Assembly (NCBI GenBank): GCA_037179385.1
Contig: CM074180.1
Span: 26,269,455 to 26,333,454 of the forward strand
Direction of reading: 5' to 3'
Length of the DNA stretch: 64,000 bases
Origin: Holothuria scabra
Lineage: Eukaryota > Echinodermata > Holothuroidea > Aspidochirotida > Holothuriidae
Of this stretch, positions 1 to 12,900 are shown one piece after another. The translations under genes and the position numbers were made by a program. The notes under the pieces were generated by a model, which ran no database searches, was not told the DNA's origin, and saw only the letters and a list, made by a program, of their open reading frames with translations. Every line of letters starts with the position of its first letter. Positions within the stretch are counted from its first letter, which is position 1.

Positions 1-27
1 CGTGCTGGAAGGAGACAGCGGTCAGAG

Positions 28-60
28 CAGGGAGGTGTTAGAGGTCCTAACACCTCCCTG
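28..60. repeat. 14-bp inverted repeat (hairpin)
   Basis: The arm CAGGGAGGTGTTAG at 28-41 is followed by a 5-base loop and its exact reverse complement at 47-60. No gene or known element explains it. Confidence 0.6.
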
Positions 61-214
61 GTCAGGGAGTAGCACAGTAGTCTTCTTGAGCTTCCTTTTT
101 CTCCTTATGTTTTTGAAGAATTCTTTTGCCTCATTTTGAGTGGAACTCCAGCTGGTGCGGGGAGGTGCGTCCGCATGCACCCCCTCCTCCAGCCTACGTC
201 CCAGGGAAATCACA

Positions 215-340
215 GCCCTTAAGAGAAGCAAGCCAATGAGCCACAACTGGAAAAAAGGCCGTGGCCAGCCCGACTTTGACAATTCGGTTAGAAACTGAGC
301 CGTTAAAGCCCATCTAACTTACTAATTCATATACCGAGTT
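215..340 (+). mobile_element. SINE fragment (3' body)
   Basis: Contains the signature 'gccacaactggaaaaaaggcc' region, then 'gaaactgagccgt' and a tail of CTAA-type repeats, shared with at least seven other places in the window. Only the 3' part is present; the tRNA-like head is not recognisable. Confidence 0.6.
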
Positions 341-888
341 CAATCTTTTAAAGGACACGATACGCAAACTTTGGACAGTGTAAAAGGCCTACCTTAGAGC
401 CTGTACACGCCAATAATTTCTTAATTTCGACCCGGAGGCCAAAAAATGAACCATTTCAAATTTATTGTAGGGCCTAAATCTCAAACCTGGAATAGCCTGA
501 TTGATGGCGCGCCACGTGCAGCGTCGCTCCATCGATTAGTGTCGGAGCGGTGTGACATGGTATTTTCGTGGGTTTAGGAAGGCGCCAGAATGTCTACGAT
601 TTATGCAGATTGTCTGCGACAGGTGAAGTCTTGTCGCGTCGTAGGTAGTCGTGGCGGTGTGTACCGGGCTTAAGAAAGGAAGCATGGAAACTTCATAACA
701 AGTGAACATGCTTATAGTTATTTTAAAGCAAAATCTAGCTCATGTTTACATCATTTGTGGTGGAATGTGATTTATACAACATAATGAATCACTGAAGCTG
801 CATAGTAGGTGGTAAGCCTACACCCTACTAAACCAAATTACTACCAAACTCAATGCCTTCTATTACTTTTTTTTTTCTTGATATTCAG

Positions 889-961
889 GCCTTCAACAGA
901 TTCTGGTGAGGGACCATCCTATTGTGGTAAAAAACCATTCTTTGATACTAGCAAGGTTAAG
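889..961 (+). CDS. RNASET2: RNase T2 exon a (after the HGLW motif)
   Basis: Acceptor ttcttgatattcag and donor gtaaga flank a 73-base exon. It starts in phase 2, and its first G completes a split Trp codon. It encodes PSTDSGEGPSYCGKKPFF and a few more residues, matching the Pro and Cys-rich stretch after catalytic motif I in RNase T2 proteins. No exon encoding HGLW was found in 1-888. Confidence 0.82.
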
Positions 962-3900
962 GTAAGACCACAGGCCATGTACAGAGCTTGTAATGTATAC
1001 ATCCTATCCCTAGATTGTTGCCACAGACTGGGACAAAAAAGGCACACCAAGTTGGCTGCTGTGAAGCTATAATTTGCATGACTTGATGATGACTCTGTAA
1101 TATTGTAAAGAAAAGTGTAATTTGAATTAAAAACAATATCATATTCCTACAATACGTGTAGTGGTTTTCACTTAACCTTGCATTATTTCGAAAATATTTC
1201 AACTTTCTTGCCAAATCTGTTGTTTTGAACTACTTGAGCAAGTCCAAACTTTCACACACAAAACATACAACCATGTTGCTATGCCTACACTGACGCATAC
1301 GGTAGCGACAATCTAATATGCAGTATGCTCTGTCCATGTATAAGGTAGGACATAGTAAAAGTTGAAGAGGATTTCAAAGGTTTTGTAAAAAAAAAATTAG
1401 TAGTTGACAAGCATCTTTTAGCTTAAAAATGTCTTGTTATCCAACTCACAGACAAGGAGCCTACAGTAGTGTGTGGTCAGTTAGAATTGGTCCAGGCCAT
1501 AACATATCTTAATACCATTTTATGCATAGTAGCTGTCTGTTATGCTATATTAACAGTAAGACTGCATTTCTAGTTTAAGTGTCAATCAATAAGCAGGCAC
1601 GAAAAAAGAAAAAAGATAGTCATCAAAGATTTCTTATTATAATTTCTAGCTATATTTGGTGTGATGCAATAGCCCCTTTAAAGGTTCAAAGTCATTTCTC
1701 ACCATATAAAATATTCAACTATTTCTCTATTCTTTGGCAGTGTTACTGCTAATGGTTGTAGAAAGTAATATTTACATGCTTGCAGATAGACCAACCATAC
1801 TGCTTTGTGGTCTCATAACTTTTTTTAAAAGTAGTAAGTATGGTTTTAGTATTTAAAGGAGGTTTGGCTGCAAATTTTATTTGGCTATTTTCATTAAACC
1901 TGTAGTACTTGTTATCAGAGGCATATCTACGAAGGTGGAGGAGGGAGGAGGCAAGTTCATGAAAGCTTAATAAATTGGTATTTTACAGGGCATGTTGAGG
2001 TCAAAACAAAATCTAGTTATGCCCTTTGCTGTGACATATTGGGTGGAACAATACAAAGGAATATTGTATCACTGCAGATTTAGGAGTTTCAAAATATCTG
2101 TTTTCAACAAAAGTGGATCCTTCTTGTTGATTGACGTGGTTAAAACTGATGCAACTTGAACCTGTCATTCAAGTGTGATATAGTGGCCATTGACGAGATG
2201 GGTCAGATAATGCATCAAAATTACAACTGGGTGGTGTAGTTATTCTCTAAAGAAAATGACATGAAGCAATTTAAACCCAGTATGGGGGTTAATTGTCCCT
2301 TCGACAGGGAGGTGCTGTTTAAATTATGTAAATTATAGGAAGGTGCTAGAAGAAATTTTTTAATTCATTTTGGGGGCCTGAGATAAGACATAATGTTTGG
2401 AACGAGATCAAGTAGATGGATTTCAAATGGAACCTACTGCCCTTGAAGGTAACGCTCCACATAAGCAATGGAGTAGGGAAACAAGCCAGTGAGCCACAAC
2501 TGGAAAAATGGCCATGGCCAGCTTGACTGGAACCAATAGGGTGGAAACTGGGCTGTAAAACTCTCTAACTAACTAACTAAAAGCTGTGGCTTCTCAGCAA
2601 GGGGCTTGTGTGGTGTGTTTTTTGATTCCTTGCCGTAGGCAGGCAAGGAATCTATGCGATGGTGATGTCGTGTGTGTGTGTGTGTGTGTATGTGTGTGTT
2701 TGTGACACTTGCTTGTAAACACTATATCTTAAGGTAGGAATGTCCGACACTTTTCATATTTAGTATATAGATTTGTCATGTTGAGAGGAAGAACCCTGTT
2801 GTTTTTGGTAGAGGTCAAAGGTCATTTGAGGTCACCAGCGGAAAAATTGTGACAACTTCGAAAATGGCTTGTAAACACGATATCTCAGATAGGAGTGACC
2901 GACACTTTTCATACTTGGTATATAGGTTTGTCATGTTGAGAGGAAGAACCCTATTGTTTTTGGTAGAGGTCAAAGGTCATTTGAGGTCACCAGCGGTGAA
3001 ATTGCTAAAAAGGGCTTGTAAACATGATATCTTCAGATAGGAGTGACTGATACTCTTCATATTTGGTATATAGGTTTTTCATGTTGAGAGAAAGAAGCCT
3101 ATTGCTTTTGGTAGAAGGCGAAGGTCATTTGAGGTCACCAGTGGTAAAATTGCAAAAATTCTGTGCCTAAAATGTAAAGAAAAATCTGTCAAACACTGTC
3201 AATTTGAAAGCAGGTAAGGTATTTGATGACAAGGAATCACTAAGCCTTTTGGCTTTCTGGTTATGAATTCCAGGGAGTTTACTTCATAATTTATTTAGAG
3301 TACAATTGACTTGGAATAATTCGTAAGTTTTCAAGTGACAAGGGTGAAATGATAATGGAATTAAAAACATTCCTTTGCCTAAACATGAGATGATGAAAAC
3401 TTTTATTTTTAATGTATGTGACCTTTAGGTGAACTTTGATGTTTATTTGTTGTGTTTGTTAGTTGTCCATATGGTCATTTCGAACATTTTCATTTGTTTC
3501 ATTGCTGTCTTTATGTGGGTGGATAAATTAGATTTTAAAGAATGTTTCATTTTTATCCATTTTTGCCAACAATTTTTCTGTGTATAACTGAGTATGTGTC
3601 AGGCAAACATTTTCCATACAAGGGGGATAAAATTTTTATAAACTCTTTTCTACCATTAGAAAGTTCCAACAGAATCTTTCCTTTGTTGTCACAATTGAAA
3701 TTGTTTTGGAGACACTTTGATGTAGATTCTTTTTGGTTTCGATGAAAAGAGAAACCTATGCATTCATGATGGCGTGTGTGTGTATGTATGTGTGTGCGTG
3801 TGTATGTATGCGTGTGTGTGCGTGTGTGTGTGTATGTGTGTGTGTTTGTGACACTGCTTGTTTACACGATATCTTGAGAAGAGAAGATCTGACAATTCTC

Positions 3901-6900
3901 AAACTTGGTACACAGATACCCCATACTGAGAGGAAGAACCCTATTGATTTTGGTGGAGGTCAAAGGTCATTTGGGGTCACAGGGGGTCAAACCCCGAAAT
4001 CCTTGTTTACACGATATCTCATGGTGGGAAAAATTGGATTAATTTCAAACTTTGTACGTTGATGCGTTATGATGTAAGGAAGAACGTTATTGATTTTGGT
4101 GGAGGTCAAAGGTCATTTAGGGTCACAGGGGGTCAAACCCCGAAATCCTTGTTTACATGATATCTCATGGTAGGAAAATTGGATAAATTTCAAACTTGAT
4201 ACGTTGATGCGTTATGATGTAAGGAAGAACCCTATTGATTTTGGTGGAGGTCAAAGGTCATTTGGGGTCACATGGGGTCAAACCCCGAAATCCTTGTTTA
4301 CACTTTAGCTCATGGTAGGAAAATTGGATTAATTTCAAACTTGATACGTTGATGCGTTATGATGTGAGAAAGAACCCGATGTATTTTCGTGGGAGTCAAA
4401 GGTCATTTGGGGTCACATGGGGTCAAACCCTGAAATCCTTGTTTACACTTTATCGCAAGGTAGGAAACATGGATTCTTTTCAAACTTGATATGTTGATGT
4501 GTTATGATGTAAGGAAGAACCCTATTGATTTTGGTGGAGGTAAAAGGTTATTTGGGGTCACATGGGGTCAAACCCGGAGATCCTTGTTTACACAATATCT
4601 CATGGTAGGAAACTTGGATTCATTTCAAACTTGGTATGTTGATGCGTTATGATGTAAAAAAGAACCCGATTTATTTTCATGGAGGTCTAAAGTCACATGG
4701 GGTCCTATGGGGTCAAACCTCGAAATCCTTAATTACACTATATCTCAAGGTAAAAAACTTGGATTCCTTTCAAACTTGCTAGGTTAAGGTTAATGGGTTT
4801 TGATTAAAGGAAAAACCCAATTAACTTTGGTGGAGGTCGAAGGTCATTTGAGGTCACATGGAGTCAAACCCCGAAATCTTTGTTTACATGATACATCATC
4901 GTAGGAAACTTGGATTCATTTCAAACTTGGTATGTTGATGCGTTATGATGTAAAGAAGAACCCTGTTTATTTTGGTGGAAGTCAAAGGTCAGAAGGGGAC
5001 AAATTCTGAAAACTGTTTAATACAATATCTCAAGGTAGGAAGCTTGGATTGATTTTAAACTTGATATGTTAATACATTATGATGTAAGAAAGAACCCTAT
5101 TGATTTTGGTAAAGGTCAAAGGTCATTTGGGGTCAGAGGGGGTCAAACTCCGAAAACCTGTATAGGACAGCACAAGGTACGAAACGTGGATGTATTTCAC
5201 AATTAGTGTGTGTAGGAGTTACGGTGAGTTGAAAGTACTGTACCTGTTGTTTTTGGTGGAGTTCAGTGGCCATCTGTTATCACCTGGCATCAAACTCTGT
5301 AAACCTTGTTTGCAGAATATCTTAAGGCACAATAGAAATTTGGCTTTTTGAATATAGAAATGTTTTGGTTAAAAGAAAAACCAGCTACTTACAGGTTGAG
5401 TCAAAGGTCACTTTTGGTCCCCAGTCGTTACAACAAATGTAGCATTTTATTAAAAAGAGCATGTATGTATCATCGAAACCTCAATGCATTTTTGCATTCT
5501 GGTTTGATTGTGAAAGTCTTTTTTCATCTTTGTAGAACTTATTGGATGCATTGAATAAATTCTGGCCTGACCTTATAACGGAAGGAAATTATTACTCATT
5601 TTGGTAAGTGACCCTGAAATACATGCACTATAACTTCTCATGATTTTCTGATTTATAAAAGCTACCCCTGGCCAGACTGAAGGGTCCACAAGACTGATTG
5701 AAAATGTGATAGGATTCTCAAGCCCTAAAATTGAAAGTGTTGATGAGACTGAAGATTTGTAAGACTGAACAGAGGTAGGGTCAGCAAGGCCACAAATTAC
5801 AAAAGGTTTGCAACACTCAATCGAAAGCCCTCTGACCTAATACTGATTTTCAGTCTGGCAGACATTTTGTCATCCTCGCTTGGTGGACCTTTTTCATTTT
5901 GTGTCTGGCAGACCATTTTGTTCATACGGTCTTGCCAAACCTATCTCATTTTTCGGTCTGGTGAATCTTTGGTCTCATGGGATGCAACCTTAAAAACATG
6001 TTGGTACCAAGCACATCTGAGGGTATTGGCAACCTTAAAGGCCCAATTCTCTCACCCCAAACAGTACCAATTCTCCTAACCTTCTTACTTAAGTCCATCC
6101 CACAATTGTCTGAAATTCATGCTAATCCAGATACAATCTCAGTTTATCGCTTCAAGGTGAGTAAAGAAAAAACTCAATTCATATAATCAATGCCCTCTCA
6201 GTACTCTTCATTCTGTGTAATATAAGCTTTGGTACTCTGCATTGTTTGAAGTAGCTGTCAATCAAAGAGATGAGCCAATTGAGAATGGTACCCCTGTACC
6301 AAAACTGTAGTTTGGGGTGAGAGTTTTGGCCCTTTAAATTTTGGCAAAATTTGTAGAATTTGTACAATTTGGCAGAATTTGTAGAATTTCTCTACAAGGT
6401 TGTGGTTGGGTATTCGATTTACAATGTGAAGTGAATTGCAGTCATGACTTTAAGAAATCAATCACCTTTGCACTCATGAAAGAAATAAATTTGTGACAGC
6501 CAAGCTTGTCGCTTTCCAGAGTTATAATTTATGTGTTAGTTAATCACATTTGGAAGATAAATAATCAAATCTGCAGTTTTTTGCAGTTACAGTTGATTTC
6601 GATATATTATATTCTGTGACAGCTGGTGTAGTTGCATGAATTGTAGGATGGTCACATGATAAGTAATAATCCAATCAGAACCATTCTGTATCAGATATGC
6701 AGTGAATGCATTTGATAAAAGGGTTAGTCCCTACCATATAAATCCACCTACTGTAGGAACTTAATTCAGGAGGGATGAATGGAAGCAATAAAAAGCTTTT
6801 TTTGTAATTCATTCAGAGGTGTATGAATCATGACTGGAGTCTTTAATTGATTCCTTGCTGTAGGCAGGCAAGGAATCTAAGCGATGGTGATGTCGTGTGT

Positions 6901-9900
6901 GTGTGTGTGTATGTGTGTGTGTGTGTGTGTTTGTGACACTTGCTTGTAAACACGATATCTTAAGATAGGAATGTCCGACACTTTTCATATTTGGTATATA
7001 GATTTATCATGTTGAGAGGAAGAACACTATTATTTTTGGTAGAGGTCAAAGGTCATTTGAGGTCACCAGTGGTAAAATTGCGACAATTTCAAAAATAGCT
7101 TGTAAACACGATATCTTCAGATAGGAGTGACCGACACTTTTCATACTTGGTATATAGATTTGGCATGTTGAGAAGAAGAACCCTATTGTTTTTGGTAGAG
7201 GTCAAAGGTCATTTGAGGTCACCAGCGGAAAAAATGTGACAACTTCGAAAATGGCTTGTAAACACGATATCTCAGATAGGAGTGACCGACACTTCTCATA
7301 CTTGGTATATAGGTTTGTCATGTTGAGAGGAAGAACCCTATTGTTTTTGGTAGAGGTCAAAGATCATTTGAGGTAACCAGCAGTAAAATTGCGAAAACAA
7401 TGAAAATGGCTTGTAAACATGATATCTTCAGTTAGGAGAGACCAACACTCTTCATATTAGGTATATAGATTTTTAATGTTGAGAGAGAGAAGCCTATTGT
7501 TTTTGGTAGAGGTCAAAGGTCATTTGAGGTCAATAGCAGTGAAATTGCAAAAACTTCGAAAATGGCTTGTAAACACAATATCTTAAGATAGGAGTGACCG
7601 ACACTTTTCATACTTGGTATATAGATTCGTCATGTTGAGAAGAAGACCCCTATTGTTTTTGGTAGAGGTCAATGGTCATTTGAGGTCACCAGCGGTAAAA
7701 TTGCGAAAACGCCGAAAATGGCTTGTAAACACGATATCTTCAGATAGGATTGCCCGACAACTTTCATACTTGGTATATAGATTTGTCATGTTGAAAGGAA
7801 GAACCCTATTGCTTTTGGTAGAGGTCGAAGGTCATTTGAGGTCATCAGCGGTAAAATTGCCTAAACACTGAAAATGGCTTGTAAACACGATATCTTTAAA
7901 AAGGAGTGACAGATGCTCTTCATATTTGGTATATAGATTTGTCATGTCGAGAGAAAGAAGCCTATTGCTTTTGGTCGAATTCAAAGTTCATTTGAGGTCA
8001 CCAGCGGTAAAATTGGGAAAATCCCGAAAATGGCTTTTAAACATGATTTCTTCAGATAGGAGTGACCGATACTTCTCATGCTTGGTATATAGGTTTGTCA
8101 TGTTGAGAGGAAGAAGTTTATTGTTTTTGGCTGAGGTCAAAGGTCATTTGAGGTCATCAGCGGTAAACATGTGAAAACACCGAAAATGGCTTGTAAACAT
8201 GATATCTTCAGATAGGATTGCCCGACAATTTTCATACTTGGTGTATAGATTTTTCATGTTGAGAGAAAGAAGCCCTCTTGCTTTTGGTAGAGGTCAAAGG
8301 TCATTTGAGGTCACCAGCGGTAAAATTGCCAAAACTTCGAAAATGGCTTGTAAACACAATATCTCCAGATAAGAGTAACATATACTTTTCATATTTGGTA
8401 TATAGATTTGTCATGTTGAGAGAAAGAAGCCTATTGTTTTTGGTAGAGGTCAAAGGTCATTTGAGGTCACCAGGGGTAAAATTGTGAAAATTCTGTGCCT
8501 AAAATGTAAAGAAAAATCTATCAAGCACTGTCAATTTGAAAGCAGGTAAGGTATTTGATGGCAAGGAATCACTAAGCCTTTTGGCTTTCTGGTTTTCAAA
8601 AGGGAATTGACTGGGGTTGGGGAGTTCTATCATATATGCCCTCTCCCTAGTAATGCAATGAATTAGTTACTTCACTTGAGAAACATTGAAAGTGATAATT
8701 GATTTGACTGGACCCCTTCATTGTGCAACTAGCTGCAACTCTCAATTTACCACTTGTAAAATTTTATTTGCAAAACCTCATTTCATTTTTTCCCTTTCTG
8801 ACAATGAATAAATGTTGCAATGTTTAAACTGCACCTGATATTACCTATTTTTATTTAAATTTAAGTTTCAATTGAGTACTGTATCCATTGTTGTACCTGT
8901 AAAAGTGACAAAGTTCAATAAAAACGTTTAAATTTTTATCAAGAGAAACATATTGCTTTCTCTTTTAGGACTCATGAATGGTGCAGACACGGTACTTGTG
9001 CTAATAGTGTTCCAACTCTAGATGGAGAAACCAATTATTTTAACAAGACTATGCAGTTATTCCAGAAGTATAACCCTTACAGGTATTTGATTTGCTATCT
9101 TAAAGGGCAAGATTAGTCATCTGTATTATTAGTGAAGTTGTAAAACCTATTTCGTGAGTGGCTCTTGAGAATGTGACTATATTTTTCTTGCTGAATTTTG
9201 AAATACAGCTCATTGCTTTAATTGAGTCTGCCATATTTTAAGTCCTGATATGTAATGAGGAAAGAATTGAGAAGAAAGTTGTGAGAATTAGCCGTTTCAA
9301 GTTCCAAAACAAGTTTGGGACGACTGCTCTTGCCTTTAAATTACATGGATCTACTCATCACAGTAACACTGTCTGAACAAAGTCCCAAGTGGTGACACTA
9401 TATATAATATGGATAAGCAGACTTTTAATAAAGGTGCATTGTTTTCTGTTACTTAGGTAACTTGGAAGAATATGGAGGGCTTTGCCCCCGAACCATAGTG
9501 AAATGTTCAGCTTTTTCAGTAGCATGGCATGATCATTTGTTTTGGGAGCATTTTTAAGTCTGATAACAACCCTAGTGCATTGCTGCCAGTATCTGAATAC
9601 TGTCTACTACTTTTAGAAGAGTATCTATACACATAAAATGACCCTCCCTCAAGCCCAAATGAAATTTATAAATGTCATGTTGTTTTTCTTTCACTTTCAA
9701 GGATTTTACTTGGGCATAGTAGCAAACTAATAAGTTGACAATGAAGGTAATAAATGGTCCCCCCACCCCCCCCCACCCCCTCCTTCTTGAATACAGGTTT
9801 AATCGTTGGGATATTCAGGGCATCAGGTTACACACCAGGAATGGAGGATAAGACATATTTAGGGTGCTAACACATGAGAGATGGATTTGATAAGTTAAGG

Positions 9901-12900
9901 CAGGATTCTATCTATACCCAGAACTTTGCCATCCTTAATTTGACTAATAAGTGTAAGACTCTTCCAATCATTCATGGGTGTAAGAAAAATTGAATTGGTA
10001 TTAAGGTTTTCCCAAAAGGAAAATGGGGTAAACAGGATATTCTAGTCCATATTTTAGTTTATAGCATACTGATGAAAAGAAGTCTTTCATAGCATCAGCT
10101 ATAACAAAATCATTTGAACATGATGAGTTACAGATGGGGCTTACATGAAAGTTACTCTTTTATTAACCTCTGACTAAAGAATTGAGGAGTGGCAACCAAG
10201 CTTGTTTTGAACTAGATGTCAAAATATGTCTGTGGCATGAAGCTTGAGCACATGGGACAATACGATGGAGGATGCTCCGATGTACTAACAATTTCAACTT
10301 GTTAGTATTATTAGGATTGCTTAAATACTTTTAAAGTGACATTTTCTCATGACAGATTGAATTTTTAATTAGGGTGAAAAAAAATAATATGATACAATTA
10401 TAGGACAGCATTTAAACTGCCACTTTTTGTTTGCGGCACATTCTGTTCAAAAGGGTTTCTAGGATCATCATTTCAGGTACTGGTACTTTGAAACATGTTA
10501 GCAAGTTCATCATTTACTAGGGTATCAAATGGAGACTTGAGGTGCACTTTAACAGAATGTTATCGAGGTAGATGCCTACCAGTTGTGTTCAAATGCTATC
10601 CTACCACAAAGTAGTAGGTCTTCCAAGTCTCCAAGAACAAAATTGTTATGGTATATTTCTCTTTGTTTTATCCCTTGTGCAGTGTCTTGAGCAGAGCTGG
10701 CATAACACCATCTGACAGCAACACATATTACAAAAAAGATATCATCAATGCTTTGACGACTTCTCTGTCTGTCAATATTTCCATTGATTGTTTCCAACCG
10801 GTAAGAAACTGCCACATTGTAAAGTTTCAGAAAATAGTTCAGTAGGGTGATGAAAATAATGAAGTTTCGTTTCTATTTACAGTAGAACTTTTGGGTAGGG
10901 TGTATTCTTTTGGTCACTTCATTGTGTTACAAGTTCTGTTTTATGGAAGTTTTGCTTAAGAACACTTCCTGTGTGAAACAAAACCTTTGCCTTTAATATT
11001 AATGAAAGTATTTATGAGATTTTCAAATGGATGTGTGTGGGTAACAGTCATTTTCTTCATAGAGATACTTGGGTTCTTCCTGTTGTAATTTTTAGTCATG
11101 CTGCAAATCCTCAGATCCTGGCATGGCTCTCAAATAGATTGCTGGTTCCTCAAACCAATTCATGTTTGATCTTCCATCTTCAGTGTGCAAAAGTGCCAGA
11201 CAATTTATTTGTCTTTGTACTCAATTCAATCTTTCCAATCAAATTTTCAAATGTTCCAAGAAAATGTTTTGCATATGCATCAGTCAATATTCAATTGTTT
11301 TTATGCAGCAGAGACAGGAAATAGTATTTTATATCGTAATACGTTCGTGGTAATGTGAGAGATCCCGTTTGAGCATGCACAGTCAGTATCGTTTGTTCGC
11401 AGTGCAGCTACAGTCGACTTTTCATACTCTGGAGAAAATTTTCGTGTTTTGGCGGATTTATTCACATTTTACAGTAGTTTCATCCGTAATCGCGAAGTAG
11501 AAAGGAAAATTGTTGCCGTTTGGGGTTTTTAAGTGAACCGAAACGGGGTTTTCATCATGGAAACGAACAATAATAATTTGGCGGCAAGTGCACAGCAACT
11601 GCACGCCTAACACTCCGATCATGCATGTAACATGCTGAAGACTAACGAGAGAAATAACAGTAGGCTTCGCGTTAGGTCAAGCACCTCCACCAGTAATGCT
11701 ACTGACACCACCACGTTAAACCGGTGGTCAGTGAATCAGCAACCAATGCAAATGCATCAAGCAGTAACGATCATCATAAAAAAGGAGTACATGTTGGCCT
11801 AAAGGGCAAAAGTACTGTCACTCGGTCTGGAAAAAGGCTGAAAGTGAACGGTAAAACCAATTCGTCGGCAAATACCGGAGACAGGCCTAATGGAAAGCCT
11901 AACGTTGCAACTGCTATGGGGCATGCTCACAGGCCTAATGCTAAGCCTAAAACTAACGTTAGTGCAGAGCCCAGGCCTTTGGAAAAGGAAAACCTGGTGA
12001 CAGATAGACTGGATAGACTTGAAAGTCTAGTGGAAGGGTTCATTGCATGCATGATGGATCGTCAAGAGGATAGTAGAATGGACCAAGGTGCAATGCCTCA
12101 GATGGAAATTGAGAACAATTTTAATTAGGGCCTTGACATGTCAGAGGCAGAAGGTGAGGTTGAAAGTATAATGAAGACAGACAGACCTATAAGCCCAACC
12201 CACACTCAGAGTAGGGGGGCTACTGCTAAAGAGAAGCCAAGTCAAGTCATGGGGTTTGCATCCCGCTTTACCACTCCCTCGGGTGTAGGTAAGCCTGTAA
12301 ATGATGACCTGGCTAACAGTGTGAAATTTTTGATCACCTCAAAATTGGAGGAGAAGATGTCTGATATCTGTGATGATATTTTACGACCAGAGAACTGTGA
12401 GAATTTGGTTGTACCAAAGGTCAACCCTACTATCTGGGACAACCTAAGCCTCAAAACACGGTCCTTGGACCTAAAGCTTCAGAGATGTCAGAAGCCTCTG
12501 GTAAAAGGGCTATCTGCCCTCGTCACATCACTTAACGATAGTGAACTGTCGGAAGGGGAACAAAACATTCTTGCTCTCCTGGCCAATTCATTGTTTGAAC
12601 TGAACATGCTTCGTAAGGAAGTGATAAAACCGGACTCAAACCAAAAGTATGCACATCTCTGCCAACAATCTGTCATGCCAACAGAGTGGTTATTTGGTGA
12701 TGACTTAACTAAAACAGTGAAGGACCAACAAAAAGCTACTGGGGTTGTTAAGTCACACCATAAGTTTAGCCAGCGTTTTTCTCATACAAAGTTTGCACCG
12801 TATATTCTGAGCAATTCTCGCCAAAGATATCGTGAAGCTGGATGGTTCTCATCTCCAAGAAATGCACAGAGGCCTTTTTTAGGGGGAGCGAAGTATGCTC

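Noticed and set aside
541..620. Possible RNase T2 exon with the HGLWP motif
   Set aside because: The CATGG found there does not read HGLW in any frame with a suitable donor; the exon must be outside the window.
3733..4062. Open frame with a Val/Cys alternating run
   Set aside because: The run is a translation of the (TG)n microsatellite continuing into a repeat unit.
7614..8487. Open frames repeating LVEVKGHLRSPAVKL through the tandem units
   Set aside because: They follow from the unit length and base content, occur in every copy, stop at random points and lack any independent coding evidence.
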